Assembly (NCBI GenBank): GCA_902728285.1
Contig: CACVBU010000865.1
Span: 2,678,842-2,742,841, forward strand
Length of the DNA stretch: 64,000 nt
DNA from: Clytia hemisphaerica
Taxonomy: Eukaryota > Cnidaria > Hydrozoa > Leptothecata > Clytiidae
Direction of reading: 5' to 3'
The notes under the pieces are model-generated. The model was not told the origin of the DNA. It searched no databases and saw only the letters and a list, made by a program, of their open reading frames with translations. How positions within the stretch are numbered: position 1 is the first letter of the stretch; every line of letters begins with the position of its first letter. This document shows, piece after piece, positions 45,856-56,117 of the stretch. The translations under genes were made by a program, and so were the position numbers.

Positions 45856-48800
45856 ATGAATGTCGATCGTCCCCTAGAACTCGTTGGAGTTCACAATGGA
45901 GATGGAGATGTTGACCGTACCGCCACAGATGTTGACCGTACCGCCACAGATGTTGACCGTACCGCCACAGATGTTGACCGTACCGTCACAGATGTTGACC
46001 GGACCATCATAGAAGTTGACCAGACCACCATAGAAGTCAATCAACCCAGAGATGAGGGAGATGCTAGTCGTGCAGGTACCCAAGCTGTCGAGGAACCTGA
46101 TGACAAACAGAGCATACCATCTCAAGATGATGAAACAGGATCGCTTTTACTTGGTGCAACAGCTCTATCCCCAACACGTCGCTACCCAAAAAGAGAAAGA
46201 CAACTAACTGAGAAGGGTAAGAAATCACGCATTCAACACTTATTTGCTGAACGAAAAAGACTTCTCAACAGATTAGAGAAACGAGGCAAGTCTATGATGG
46301 AAACATTAGCCCTGCTGGATCAAAGTCTTATCAAGAGTCGACTTCAACAGTACAACGAGACAGCATTAACTTTCGAGGGCACTCACAATGAGCTGAACGA
46401 GTTACTCGACCCACACGAAAAGGCTGAAGACCAGTATTGGTTTACCACAGTTGATGATCAAATCAATGTCGTAAAACAGTCAGTTTACGACAGAATACAG
46501 ACATTAAATCTTCAAGAAGAAGAAAGAAGCACTGCACCATCACGTAAATCTTTACAATCATCAAAATCTTCTAAATCATCACGATCATCAAAATCTTCTA
46601 AATCATCACGATCATCAAGGTCACCTAAATCCTTACGATCATCACATTCTTCAAGTTCTTCAATGGTTTCCAAGTTGTCAAAATCCACTCACTCTTCCAA
46701 ATCGTCGAAGAAGTCAGGATCCACATCACCAACATGGAGTTCACCAAGATCGAGACATAGTCAACTTTCTGATCAACTGCTTGAAGAAGAGATCAAACGA
46801 GCCGAACTACTAGCAGAGTCAAAATTCATCGAAGAAGAATATGACCATGCTCAAAGGACAAAGGAACTGAAACTACAACGTCAGATAGCATTATCTTCAG
46901 CAAGGATTGATGTGCTTCGTACAAGAACCTCGAATGAAGATCAAACTGACACAAGTCAAGCCAAGCAGGAGCCACCTGCGGCACCAACAATCATTGATCC
47001 ATCAAAGACTCTATCGCCAATCAGAAGACAAGCCATGCAGGAGCCACCTGCGGCGTCACACCTTGATCAATCGTCGACACACCTACCGTCAATCGGCAGA
47101 CAAGTCATGCAGGAGCCACCTGCGGCGTCACGCTTTGAACAACCAAAGACGCATCAATCTTCAACCAGCAAAAAAGCCATGCAGGAGCCACCTGCGGCGT
47201 CACACCTTGATCAATCGTCGACACTCCTACCGTCAATCGGCAGACAAGTCATGCAGGAGCCACCTGCGGCGTCACGCTTTGATCAACCAAAGACGCATCA
47301 ATCTTCAACCAGTAGACAAGCCATGCAGAAGCCACCTGCGGCATCAATCAATTTTGATCCATCAAGGAGACACCTATCGTCAATCAAACAAGCCTTGCCG
47401 GAGCCACCTGAGGCGACATTCAACATTGATCAGTCAAGGATGTACCAATCACCCGTCAATACCCAAGCCATGCAGGAGCCACCTGCGGCATCTCAATGTT
47501 CCAAACAGACAAAATTGTACCCATCGATTTACATGCATCAAGCCAAGCAAAATCCGACTGCGATATCACATCCACGCCATTCCATGACATCAATTAACAC
47601 AGAACCATTTCAACATTCAAGCTTACCAGTTCAGGCTGCATCGATGGATGATATTATGGAGACTTATTCACCAATTACGTCACCGAAAAGGACGTCTCCT
47701 GAACCGCTGTCGACGAACGATCTACTATTTGCCATGTTGAAACAACAAGAGGCACCACGTGTGGACGTGGAATCGTACGATGGAGATCCACTCAACTATG
47801 CACATTTCATCTCTGTTTTCAAGGAAGCAGTTGAATCGAAAATCCCAAATCCTAGAGGAAGGCTGACAAGACTGATGAAGTACACCACAGCTGAAGCTCA
47901 TGAAGCAATCAAACATTGCATCCAACTACCGTCTGCATATGGCTACTCCTCCGCATTGGATATACTCAAGAAGAGATTTGGAAATCCACATCTGATTTTA
48001 TCGGCATATCGCAACCAAATCAAAAATATGCAATCATTACGATTCAGCAACCCTAAAGGTTTTCGCGAATTCCTGAACCATCTGACCAAATGGCAGACCT
48101 TCTACTGTGATCACTCTAACGTCCTGGATTCACCAGAAACCATCAGGCTGCTATTGGAGAAGTTACCACCACCTCTCATCGACAGATGGAATCGAAAAGC
48201 TATGATACTCCGTCAATCAAATGCAACGGAGCCAACTTTGAAACATTTTGTCGCGTTTATGGAGCAAGAAACAACCCTTGTGAATGATCCATTGTACTCT
48301 CGTCATGCTATCGGTAAAGATTCTGCACCCAAACAATTGGAGAAAGGTCATTCAAGAAACTCAAGACGTTCCTTCAAGACTGCTGCAACCAAGAACGAAC
48401 AAACACCAAGGATCAAAATCTGTCCGTTCTGTGAGCAACAACATGACGCAGAAGATTGCCCAGTCATCTTAGCAAAGGATATCAACCAACGTAGCATCAT
48501 GATAAGATCAAAGAAACTTTGTTTTGGATGTCTCCAAAAGATGACTCATGATCACAACGCCCGAACGTGCACAAAGCGACGAACCTGTAAAGTATGTCGA
48601 TCCAAGCATGCAACTATCCTCCACGGCTTCAAATTTCGACCAAGAGAGACCAAGAGAGACGATCGACCATCATCACATGCTGATGGAGACAATTCAGACC
48701 ATAGAACTGATACCAAAGACCAAGGGAGATCAGATCATCAGATGAACAAAGATACCAAAGATGTGAAGGAAGACACAGATCAACCTCAAACCAAAACAAC

Positions 48801-51800
48801 AACTTGTCGTGCAACCAATTGTCATGAAGTTATATCAATGTGTGTAGTTCCAATCTGCATCAAACATGCAGACGATCCCTTATCAGAAAGACACACCCTT
48901 GCGATGCTCGACCCCTGCAGCCAAGCATCATTTATTGCTGATACCTTGGTTGACCGGATGAACATCAAAGGACGTACCACCTCCTTATCAATCACCACAG
49001 TGAATGGAACTGGTGAAGTCAATTCTACCGTCGTCAAGGAGCTGAGTGTCAGAGCGTTAAACAGCAACCAAACGATCACTGTTAAGAAAGCATTCTCAAG
49101 AGAAGATCTACCGGTCGACCAAAATGAGATCGCCACCAAATCCAAGATCAAAGCATGGGATTACCTGAGCAAAATCAAAGATAGCTTACCTAACAATGAC
49201 CACCAACCTGTTGAGCTTCTTATCGGTGCAGACTGCCTCAAAGCTATCGAACCAATCGAAGTCATCCCAAGTCAAGATGGAGGTCCATTTGCTTATCGCA
49301 CCGTTCTCGGATGGTGCATCGTTGGACCATTAGAATCCTCCACAAAGAGCCAATCAATTGGATGTCATAGAACCATTGTCAATGACATATCAGAAAAATC
49401 AAAGAGTAATCACTTCGTTTTCAAGACCAATGTGAAAGAAATGGACATTGGAGAAATGTACGAGTCGTTGTACAACACTGATTTTGTCGAAAACCAGTCT
49501 AACGAACGTATCGACTTTGAAGATTCACACATGTCAGTCGAAGACAAAAGGTTTATGTCCATCATGGAAGAAAAGACAACGATGGAGGATGGTCACTATG
49601 TACTTCCATTACCACTCAGAGATGGAGAAAGCAACTTACCAAACAACAGATGCATTGCAGAAAGACGATTAGCAAGTCTCAAACGAAAACTTGAACGCAA
49701 CCCTACCTTTTTCGACCACTACATGACGTTTATGGATACCATATTGAAGAATGGTCATGCAAGAATCGCCAGACCATTACCAGATGACAAGCAAGTTTGG
49801 TATCTTCCTCACCATGGAGTGTATCATCCACGAAAACCAGGGAAGGTCCGGGTCGTTCTGGATTGTGGAGCTGAGTTCCAAACTCAATCACTGAATAAAC
49901 AATTGTTAACCGGACCAGACTTGACCAATCAAATTGTTGGAGTTCTGTCACGTTTTCGTCAAGGTCGGATTGGAGTAATGGCAGACATCCAAGCTATGTT
50001 TTACCAAGTCTTTGTTCCTGAACACCAACGATCCCTTCTTCGCTTCCTTTGGTGGGAAGACAACGATCTAACTACAACACCTATCGACTACGAAATGAAC
50101 GTCCACGTCTTTGGTGCAGGATCATCACCAAGCTGTTCAAGTTATGCACTCAGAAGAACAGCCATCGACAATCAAGAAGATTTCCCCGACAAGATACGAA
50201 ACATCCTTTTCAACAATTTCTACGTCGATGATATGTTGAAATCAGAAGATGACGAACAAGAAACCATTGAAATGATACAGGGTGTCAAATCGCTATGTAA
50301 ACGAGGAGGATTCAACCTCGTAAAGTTCGTAACCAACAGTCAAACCGTGCTCAATTCTCTACCAAAAGAGGATCTTGGATCGTCACTCAAGGATGCATCC
50401 CTACTGGGTGGACTCACTGACAAAGCACTCGGTGTGTCCTGGAATCTCACTGATGACGTGTTCAAATTCGATCTGACAGAATTGAAGCAGAAACCTTTGA
50501 CAAGACGAGGAATGTTGTCTATGATAAGCAGCATCTATGACCCTCTTGGATTGATATCACCATTCATCCTGAAAGGAAGACTTATTCTCCAAACTTTGTG
50601 CAAGATGCAACATGGCTGGGATGATCAAATTCCAGAGAATATTGCAACCGATTGGACAAAATGGTATTCTGACCTTCAAGATATCAAATTGATCAGCATA
50701 CCACGATGTTATCAGCCAGATGACTTCGGTACACCAGTTGAGAAATCATTCCACCACTTCTCAGATGCTTCTGAGAGAGGATATGGACAAGTGACATACT
50801 TGAGACAAATCAACAAAGAAGGAGAAATCCATTGTTCCTTGGTAATTGGCAAATCACGTGTTGCACCAATTAAATTTGTATCAATACCAAGGCTTGAGCT
50901 GACAGCAGGAGTATTGTCCACAAAAATCTGCAATCTTGTCGAGAAAGAAGTACAAATCAAAGATGCCAAACATGTATTCTGGACCGACAGTGAGGTGGTT
51001 TTGAGCTATCTCCACAACACTACCAAGAGATTCAAAACTTTTGTGGCAAATCGTGTCCAAACTATCCATTCATCTACTGACCTTGAAGCCTGGAGGTACA
51101 TCAAAACGACTGACAATCCAGCTGACATCTCCTCAAGAGGAATTTCTACCAAAGATGCAAACAAGATCCAAATGTGGATACATGGGCCAGAATTCCTCTG
51201 GCAAAACGAAGGTACGTGGAAGAAATCAAAGCCCTCGACCAAGCTAGACGCAAACGATACAGAACTAAAGAAAGTGAACGCAATCATGATAAAAGATGCA
51301 ACAAATAATGTGTTTTTGAGGTTAATCAAGCAGATCTCAAATTGGAAAAGGCTGTGTCGTATCGTAGCATTAATCGTACGTTTCGTACGCATCATTTGTA
51401 AAGCTCCAAACATCGAAAGATCACTTCATCCCACCATTGAAGAAGTAAATGGAGCAGAAAGGCTCATCATCACCACCACCCAGCAAGTAAAATTCACAGA
51501 CGAAATTGCAGCCTTGCAGAAGCAAAACCATGTCTCAGAACACAGCCCAATCTCCAGTCTCAATCCCTTCATTGATGAGTCAGGAGTACTTCGTGTTGGT
51601 GGAAGATTGCGGAGATCCAGCCTAGACTTCCAACTGAGACACCCTATTCTATTACCAAAGAATCATGAGTTATCTGAGTCAATCGTTCGATGGTGTCACG
51701 AGAAGTGTGCTCACAGAGGTCGTCTACACACACTTCACGAATTGAGAAATCATGGTTTCTGGGTTGTCAATGGAAACACCTTTGTTCGAAAAATTATCTA

Positions 51801-52839
51801 CCATTGTGTCATTTGTCGTTACCTCAGAGGATCAACATCCAATCAGATCATGGCTGATCTACCAAAAGCAAGAGTTGTCGAATCTCCACCATTCACTTAC
51901 GTTGGGGTGGATTTCTTCGGACCATTCATCGTCAAAGAGCTGAGGAGGGAATTAAAACGCTATGGAGTTATCTTCACGTGCTTTTCAACACGAGCTGTTC
52001 ATCTTGAAGTATCATCCAGCTTAGAAACCGACACATTCATTATGACTCTAAGAAGATTCATCTCAAGACGAGGAAAAGTTCGTTCAATGCACTCAGACAA
52101 TGGAACTAACTTCGTTGGCACCGAAAGAGAGCTGAAGAAGGCTATCTCAGAAATGGACCACGAAAGAATTGCAAAATACATGAACGAGCAAGACGGTGAT
52201 TGGATTTGGAAATTCAATCCCCCAGCTTCAAGTCATATGGGTGGTGTGTGGGAGCGTCACATCAGAAGTATCAGAAGGATCCTTGCTGCACTCTTGAAAT
52301 CTCAAGGACCAAGTCTCAACACTGAAACCCTCACAACACTGCTTGTCGAAGTAGAATCAATTATCAACTCAAGACCATTAACTGTCGACACCCTAAGCGA
52401 CCCAACAGAACCAATGGCACTATCACCTATGAATTTGCTGACCATGAAAAGCAAAGTCGTCTTACCACCACCAGGAGAGTTCGACGAATCTGATTTATAT
52501 TCTCGCAAACGATGGAGAAGAATTCAATTCTTAGCAAACGAGTTTTGGGAGCGGTGGAGGAAAGAGTATCTTTTTCAATTGCAGCACCGCACCAAATGGA
52601 GAACCAAAGAAAGGAATTTTCGATCTGGAGACATAGTCCTACTAAAGGACAACACACTAACAAACACACGAAACGATTGGCCGATGGGAACGATTGAAAG
52701 GGTGTATCCAGACGACACTGGCACAGTACGTTCGGTAGACTGTCGAATTGGGAAAAATGTTTACAGACGACCAATAACAAAATTAGTGTTATTGATTGAG
52801 TGTTCGACCCCCGACGAGGAGCCATCAGATTTGGAGTAA
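45856..52839 (+). CDS. BEL/Pao Gag-Pol polyprotein
   Basis: 2,327 residues. The N-terminus has five DVDRTAT-like heptads (about 18-50). A Ser/Lys-rich stretch follows (about 230-290), then about eight QEPPAAS repeats (about 370-550). The Gag core (DUF1759-like, from VESYDGDPLNYAHF at 636) precedes Cys/His knuckles (CPFCEQQHDAEDC at about 855; CKVCRSKHATILH). The protease-like region has LDPCSQASFI at about 1,018, where the usual motif is D(S/T)G, so the catalytic site looks atypical. Reverse transcriptase: VRVVLDCGAEF, GVMADIQAMFYQV and FYVDDML (about 1,456). RNase H: HFSDASERGYG and FWTDSEVV. Integrase: HH-CC finger (HEKCAHRG..CVICRYL), then core Asp in GVDFFGP, Asp in HSDNGTNF and Glu in GGVWERH (about 2,130). 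A C-terminal DUF5641-like domain follows. It copies and integrates the element. Confidence 0.95.
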   Translation: MNVDRPLELVGVHNGDGDVDRTATDVDRTATDVDRTATDVDRTVTDVDRTIIEVDQTTIEVNQPRDEGDASRAGTQAVEEPDDKQSIPSQDDETGSLLLGATALSPTRRYPKRERQLTEKGKKSRIQHLFAERKRLLNRLEKRGKSMMETLALLDQSLIKSRLQQYNETALTFEGTHNELNELLDPHEKAEDQYWFTTVDDQINVVKQSVYDRIQTLNLQEEERSTAPSRKSLQSSKSSKSSRSSKSSKSSRSSRSPKSLRSSHSSSSSMVSKLSKSTHSSKSSKKSGSTSPTWSSPRSRHSQLSDQLLEEEIKRAELLAESKFIEEEYDHAQRTKELKLQRQIALSSARIDVLRTRTSNEDQTDTSQAKQEPPAAPTIIDPSKTLSPIRRQAMQEPPAASHLDQSSTHLPSIGRQVMQEPPAASRFEQPKTHQSSTSKKAMQEPPAASHLDQSSTLLPSIGRQVMQEPPAASRFDQPKTHQSSTSRQAMQKPPAASINFDPSRRHLSSIKQALPEPPEATFNIDQSRMYQSPVNTQAMQEPPAASQCSKQTKLYPSIYMHQAKQNPTAISHPRHSMTSINTEPFQHSSLPVQAASMDDIMETYSPITSPKRTSPEPLSTNDLLFAMLKQQEAPRVDVESYDGDPLNYAHFISVFKEAVESKIPNPRGRLTRLMKYTTAEAHEAIKHCIQLPSAYGYSSALDILKKRFGNPHLILSAYRNQIKNMQSLRFSNPKGFREFLNHLTKWQTFYCDHSNVLDSPETIRLLLEKLPPPLIDRWNRKAMILRQSNATEPTLKHFVAFMEQETTLVNDPLYSRHAIGKDSAPKQLEKGHSRNSRRSFKTAATKNEQTPRIKICPFCEQQHDAEDCPVILAKDINQRSIMIRSKKLCFGCLQKMTHDHNARTCTKRRTCKVCRSKHATILHGFKFRPRETKRDDRPSSHADGDNSDHRTDTKDQGRSDHQMNKDTKDVKEDTDQPQTKTTTCRATNCHEVISMCVVPICIKHADDPLSERHTLAMLDPCSQASFIADTLVDRMNIKGRTTSLSITTVNGTGEVNSTVVKELSVRALNSNQTITVKKAFSREDLPVDQNEIATKSKIKAWDYLSKIKDSLPNNDHQPVELLIGADCLKAIEPIEVIPSQDGGPFAYRTVLGWCIVGPLESSTKSQSIGCHRTIVNDISEKSKSNHFVFKTNVKEMDIGEMYESLYNTDFVENQSNERIDFEDSHMSVEDKRFMSIMEEKTTMEDGHYVLPLPLRDGESNLPNNRCIAERRLASLKRKLERNPTFFDHYMTFMDTILKNGHARIARPLPDDKQVWYLPHHGVYHPRKPGKVRVVLDCGAEFQTQSLNKQLLTGPDLTNQIVGVLSRFRQGRIGVMADIQAMFYQVFVPEHQRSLLRFLWWEDNDLTTTPIDYEMNVHVFGAGSSPSCSSYALRRTAIDNQEDFPDKIRNILFNNFYVDDMLKSEDDEQETIEMIQGVKSLCKRGGFNLVKFVTNSQTVLNSLPKEDLGSSLKDASLLGGLTDKALGVSWNLTDDVFKFDLTELKQKPLTRRGMLSMISSIYDPLGLISPFILKGRLILQTLCKMQHGWDDQIPENIATDWTKWYSDLQDIKLISIPRCYQPDDFGTPVEKSFHHFSDASERGYGQVTYLRQINKEGEIHCSLVIGKSRVAPIKFVSIPRLELTAGVLSTKICNLVEKEVQIKDAKHVFWTDSEVVLSYLHNTTKRFKTFVANRVQTIHSSTDLEAWRYIKTTDNPADISSRGISTKDANKIQMWIHGPEFLWQNEGTWKKSKPSTKLDANDTELKKVNAIMIKDATNNVFLRLIKQISNWKRLCRIVALIVRFVRIICKAPNIERSLHPTIEEVNGAERLIITTTQQVKFTDEIAALQKQNHVSEHSPISSLNPFIDESGVLRVGGRLRRSSLDFQLRHPILLPKNHELSESIVRWCHEKCAHRGRLHTLHELRNHGFWVVNGNTFVRKIIYHCVICRYLRGSTSNQIMADLPKARVVESPPFTYVGVDFFGPFIVKELRRELKRYGVIFTCFSTRAVHLEVSSSLETDTFIMTLRRFISRRGKVRSMHSDNGTNFVGTERELKKAISEMDHERIAKYMNEQDGDWIWKFNPPASSHMGGVWERHIRSIRRILAALLKSQGPSLNTETLTTLLVEVESIINSRPLTVDTLSDPTEPMALSPMNLLTMKSKVVLPPPGEFDESDLYSRKRWRRIQFLANEFWERWRKEYLFQLQHRTKWRTKERNFRSGDIVLLKDNTLTNTRNDWPMGTIERVYPDDTGTVRSVDCRIGKNVYRRPITKLVLLIECSTPDEEPSDLE
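45907..46011 (+). repeat. 21-bp tandem repeat in gag
   Basis: Five copies of gatgttgaccgtaccgccac-type 21-bp units code DVDRTAT heptads at the Gag N-terminus. The first three are identical and the last two diverged, which fits recent slippage expansion in frame. Confidence 0.85.
46960..47500 (+). repeat. Tandem coding repeats (QAMQEPPAAS units) in gag
   Basis: About eight units share a core atgcaggagccacctgcggc with 60-75 bp spacing. The middle units form a near-identical dimer (about 47,035-47,165 and 47,175-47,290). They code a Pro/Ala/Ser-rich Gag spacer. A 226-codon frame in another phase over this region is a by-product of the repeat. Confidence 0.85.
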
Positions 52840-52873
52840 TCATATGATCGCGAATCATATGAGAGGAGCCATG

Positions 52874-53724
52874 TGTTGCGGCCATGATAACATTGGCCTC
52901 AAGAGACTTGTCATATTATGACGTATGTTGTTTTGGTAGCTATATTCCCATTTGGGAATTAGCGTATGATATCGCGTTTTAATGTTTAATTTAATTAGTT
53001 TTTAATGCTCCAATGCACAATTTTCTCTATTTTTATCGCCCTTTTTGCTTTTGAATTCTATCTAGAAATTGTTATGAGAACGTGTAGACGTTTTGAGGAG
53101 TTTGTAGAAACTCCATTTTCGCTTCTCGTTGGAGAAACTTTAAAGTTAACATTTAGAGTTATTGAATTGATTTTCATTTTGGATTTACTTGAGAATTTAT
53201 TTTGGTATTTCCTGTGGAGCCATCCATACACAGTGCTTTGGAGCTTATGTTTCAGTAAGTTTTTCCTATATTTTTGACTTTTAATTTTTCCTATTTTTGT
53301 ACATTTTTTTGGTACTAGATTCTCTAGGATTCTTTTGATCTTTCCTTGTATTTTGGTCACCTTTTGACCTGTTCTGTGACTTTCGTTTAGTCGATCTTGG
53401 AGTCATTTTCCTAGCTGTTTTTCTGGTCACAGACCGTTAGTCTTTTGGGCATTGCATTTTGTCCTTTGGTCGATTTGGCTTCATACTCCATTTCTGGCCT
53501 CTATTTGCCCTCTGTTTGCTCTAGGACCATTTTACTTTTGGAGTTCCGTATAGTTTTCCGTATTCCGGTATTGGCCCTTTCCATCCGGAACTGACTGATT
53601 CCGCAATTCGGAACTTAGCTATTTTTATTTTATTTTAAATTCTAATTAGGCTTTCTTTGTATTTTTCTAGCCTCTGAATCAATAAAGAGCGTTGTAACAC
53701 ACCACACTGTTTCGGGCTTCCACA
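52874..53724 (+). repeat. 3' LTR of BEL/Pao element
   Basis: Copy of the 5' LTR (44,990-45,840) with no difference noticed. It starts TGTTGCGG after the purine-rich gagaggagccatg and ends CTTCCACA, followed by the ATTA duplication. Confidence 0.95.
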
Positions 53725-53757
53725 ATTAAATTCCAAACCTAGTTAGTTAATAATTAC

Positions 53758-54339
53758 CTCTTCGACAAAATGCTTTGATGCTGGTGTCCCAACATCTTCC
53801 CATTTCACATATTCCAATGCCATATCCAGATCGTTATAAAGAATGTATGTTAGGGCTGCTTCACTCAAGGGCAAGGGTCTAAAACCATGTGTTATTGCAT
53901 ACGAAAACATTTTACCAATAAATTGGAACATTTTGGATAAAGCAGTATCGATTCTGTTGACTGGCAGGAAAGATTTGACATTGCCTTCAAAGAGTCGATC
54001 TTCTGGATCTGACAATTTGAGAAACAATTTATTGAAAAATTAGCGGGTTAACCCTCCATCATCGATAACTGGTTGATTAGTAAATCTGACCCTTAGTTTC
54101 TTTGAGGAATCAAATGTACCACTTTTGAAGAAATGGAAAGCATCACCAATCAAGTTTTCAACATCCAAATAAACATGTCCTTCAAGTTGACTTTTAAGGT
54201 GGTCAAAGAATTCTTCAATAGACGTGATGTTCTGAGGAAGCTTCAAGATGGCGTTTACGGCATCGTTCATAGGAAACGTGCAGTAGTTCCCAAGGGTTGA
54301 CAAAGAAATGTCTGGAAACATTTCCTGCAGTCTTGAAAG
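53758..54339 (-). pseudogene. HECT-like E3 ligase exon with in-frame stop
   Basis: Phase-0 exon between acceptor ttttattttag and donor GAAGAG|GTAATT. It reads LSRLQEMFPDISLSTLGNYC (CUE-like helix pair), later YLDVENLIGDAFHFFKSGTF, LRVRFTNQPVIDDGGLTR, a stop, then FFNKLFLKLSDPEDRLFEGN and ITHGFRPLPLSEAALTY. DDGGLTR-x-FF is the HECT N-lobe signature, in which x is normally Glu. TAA stands where GAA is expected (54,040-54,042), a one-base nonsense change. The same frame stays open for 94 further codons, so the change is recent, a sequencing error or read through. HECT ligases transfer ubiquitin via a C-lobe Cys; that part was not found. The BEL insertion begins 33 bp past the donor. Confidence 0.75.
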
Positions 54340-54419
54340 CTAAAATAAAAACAAGGAAGTTATTATAAAGAAACATTTCAAATCCCTCTCAGTCCCTCTA
54401 AAAATATTTGACACTTTTT

Positions 54420-56117
54420 TAAAAATATTATACAACTGTCGAAAGTGAGAAACAATTGTAAATTTCATTACCTACTCAGACCTACTGGAAAATTTATCCC
54501 CAGGCCCCTAAAATAAAATTTTCAAAGATAAAAAATCATCCCTAGGAACAAGTGTGTCAAATATCACGCAATGTTTTGTTTTTTAGGTGTATGGTGACAT
54601 TTGAAAGAGTCAAGAGAACATTCAATTTTATAATGTATCTACAGCTTTAGCACATGATTCAAATAAAATTGGTTAAAAATTGAGCGAGCAATGAAATGAC
54701 AAGTTTGCTTGTTATTTTTTAGAAATGTGCATTATCTAAGCACCTATTAGTGGGTCCAAGTCCAAGGAGCTCAACGGAGCAAGTGAAAAGTTTCTAAACC
54801 ACTACCTTCACTATGTTTACATATGTTTTCCTCACTGTCACAGATTTGAAAACAAAATACCTTAAAGGAAGAAATTTTGGCGGGAATTTAAATTGACAGA
54901 TGTCCCAAAAAAAATTTTCAGACAGAATTTGGAATTTAATTTGGTGGTTGCGGAATATCTAGGGTAAAAAATTATAGCAAAATCAGCGAAAAACAACTTT
55001 TAGAGCCTAAAATAGGACAAAATTTGACGGAATGTAATATCTTAAAGGAAGAAATTTTGGCGGGAATTTAATTTGGCGGATGGCCAAAAAAGTTTTTTCA
55101 GACAAAATTACGAACGGACAAAAGTTAATTTATAGGACCTCCAGGTAGGTCCAAAAATAATTTTCTAATGTACAAATTTTGTGGAGTGAATTTTTAATAT
55201 GTTTAAGATTTGCTATGCAAAATTTGAAGTCGATAGCACAAATAGCGCAGGCTACGTCAAAGTTCAATTTTTATAGAAACTTTTTTTGGACCACCCGATA
55301 TATTACGTACGAGCATTGACTTCCAAATAAGGTAACACTCTCTGTCAAAAATTTTGAGAACCTTCTGTATCCACCACTGGCTAACTGACGATAACCGATG
55401 GTAATGGAATAATAAAATATTAGGGTATGGAATGAGATAAAGTAAACTTTATGGTTTATAGTTTTGGTGATATGTTTTTTTGATTAGTACAACGACGAGA
55501 AGTGAATGGTCAAACAGCCAACCGAACATAGTCAAACCAGTCGAATCAATCGATTAAATGAACCAATCAAACGATGATCTGACGAGTTTGAATCAATCGA
55601 ATCTAGCACTAATCAAACGCAATTGAATCAATTGAGAAAATCGCAGTAATATTTGATTATTTTCAATAATTCGATTGCGTTCAATTGATTTGGCGTTCGA
55701 TTGACATCGTCTGCTGGTTAAAAAGCTAATAACTTGGTGACTACTGAACCGAAATTGAAGTTATTCCTCAAAATTAAAGTTAGACTTTCCACCTTCTAAT
55801 GAAATAAAAACATTAATCATAAAACATTTTTGTCAGCTCCAGGAAGCTATCAAGCCATCAAAGTTTTTTTGGACCACCCAGGATTTTTAGGTTATTTTTG
55901 AGCGAAATCAGGCTGTCACATGTTTTTCATCTTGCCCTTTTGTTCAAAAATTCAGAATTAACTAATGAACCCATCTTGAGAAAAGTTCATAACAGACGAA
56001 CAAACAAGATTTCAATGGATAATTTATAGGACCTCCGGGTAAGTCCACAAAGGATATTGTTTTCTTAAGGTTTAATAACTATTAAATTGTGTTAAGTGAT
56101 AGTATATGACAACTCAC
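54420..56117. repeat. HECT gene intron with duplicated segments
   Basis: 'ttaaaggaagaaattttggcggg' occurs at about 54,862 and 55,050. 'ttataggacctccaggtaggt' at about 55,130 has a partner at 56,027, and 'tttttttggaccacccgat' at about 55,285 has one at 55,866. These pairs suggest old nested elements. A stretch rich in 'caatcga' and 'tcgattg' words (55,500-55,720) forms weak foldbacks. No exon was seen inside. Confidence 0.5.

Larger units (their letters stand above)
44990..53724 (+). mobile_element. Complete BEL/Pao LTR retrotransposon
   Basis: Two 851-bp LTRs, apparently identical, enclose one uninterrupted gag-pol frame of 2,327 codons. A 4-bp target duplication (ATTA at 44,986-44,989 and 53,725-53,728) marks the insertion. 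Identical LTRs and an open frame imply a very recent and possibly still active copy. Only 15 bp separate the 5' LTR from the first ATG, and no TGG-initiated tRNA primer-binding site is visible there. A short purine-rich tract (gagaggag) precedes the 3' LTR. The element lies in plus orientation just past the last visible donor of a minus-strand HECT-like gene. Confidence 0.95.

Noticed and set aside
46907-47587. 226-codon frame with CRSHLRRH repeats
   Set aside because: It is the +1 frame of the in-frame gag tandem repeats. The intact polyprotein frame covers it fully.
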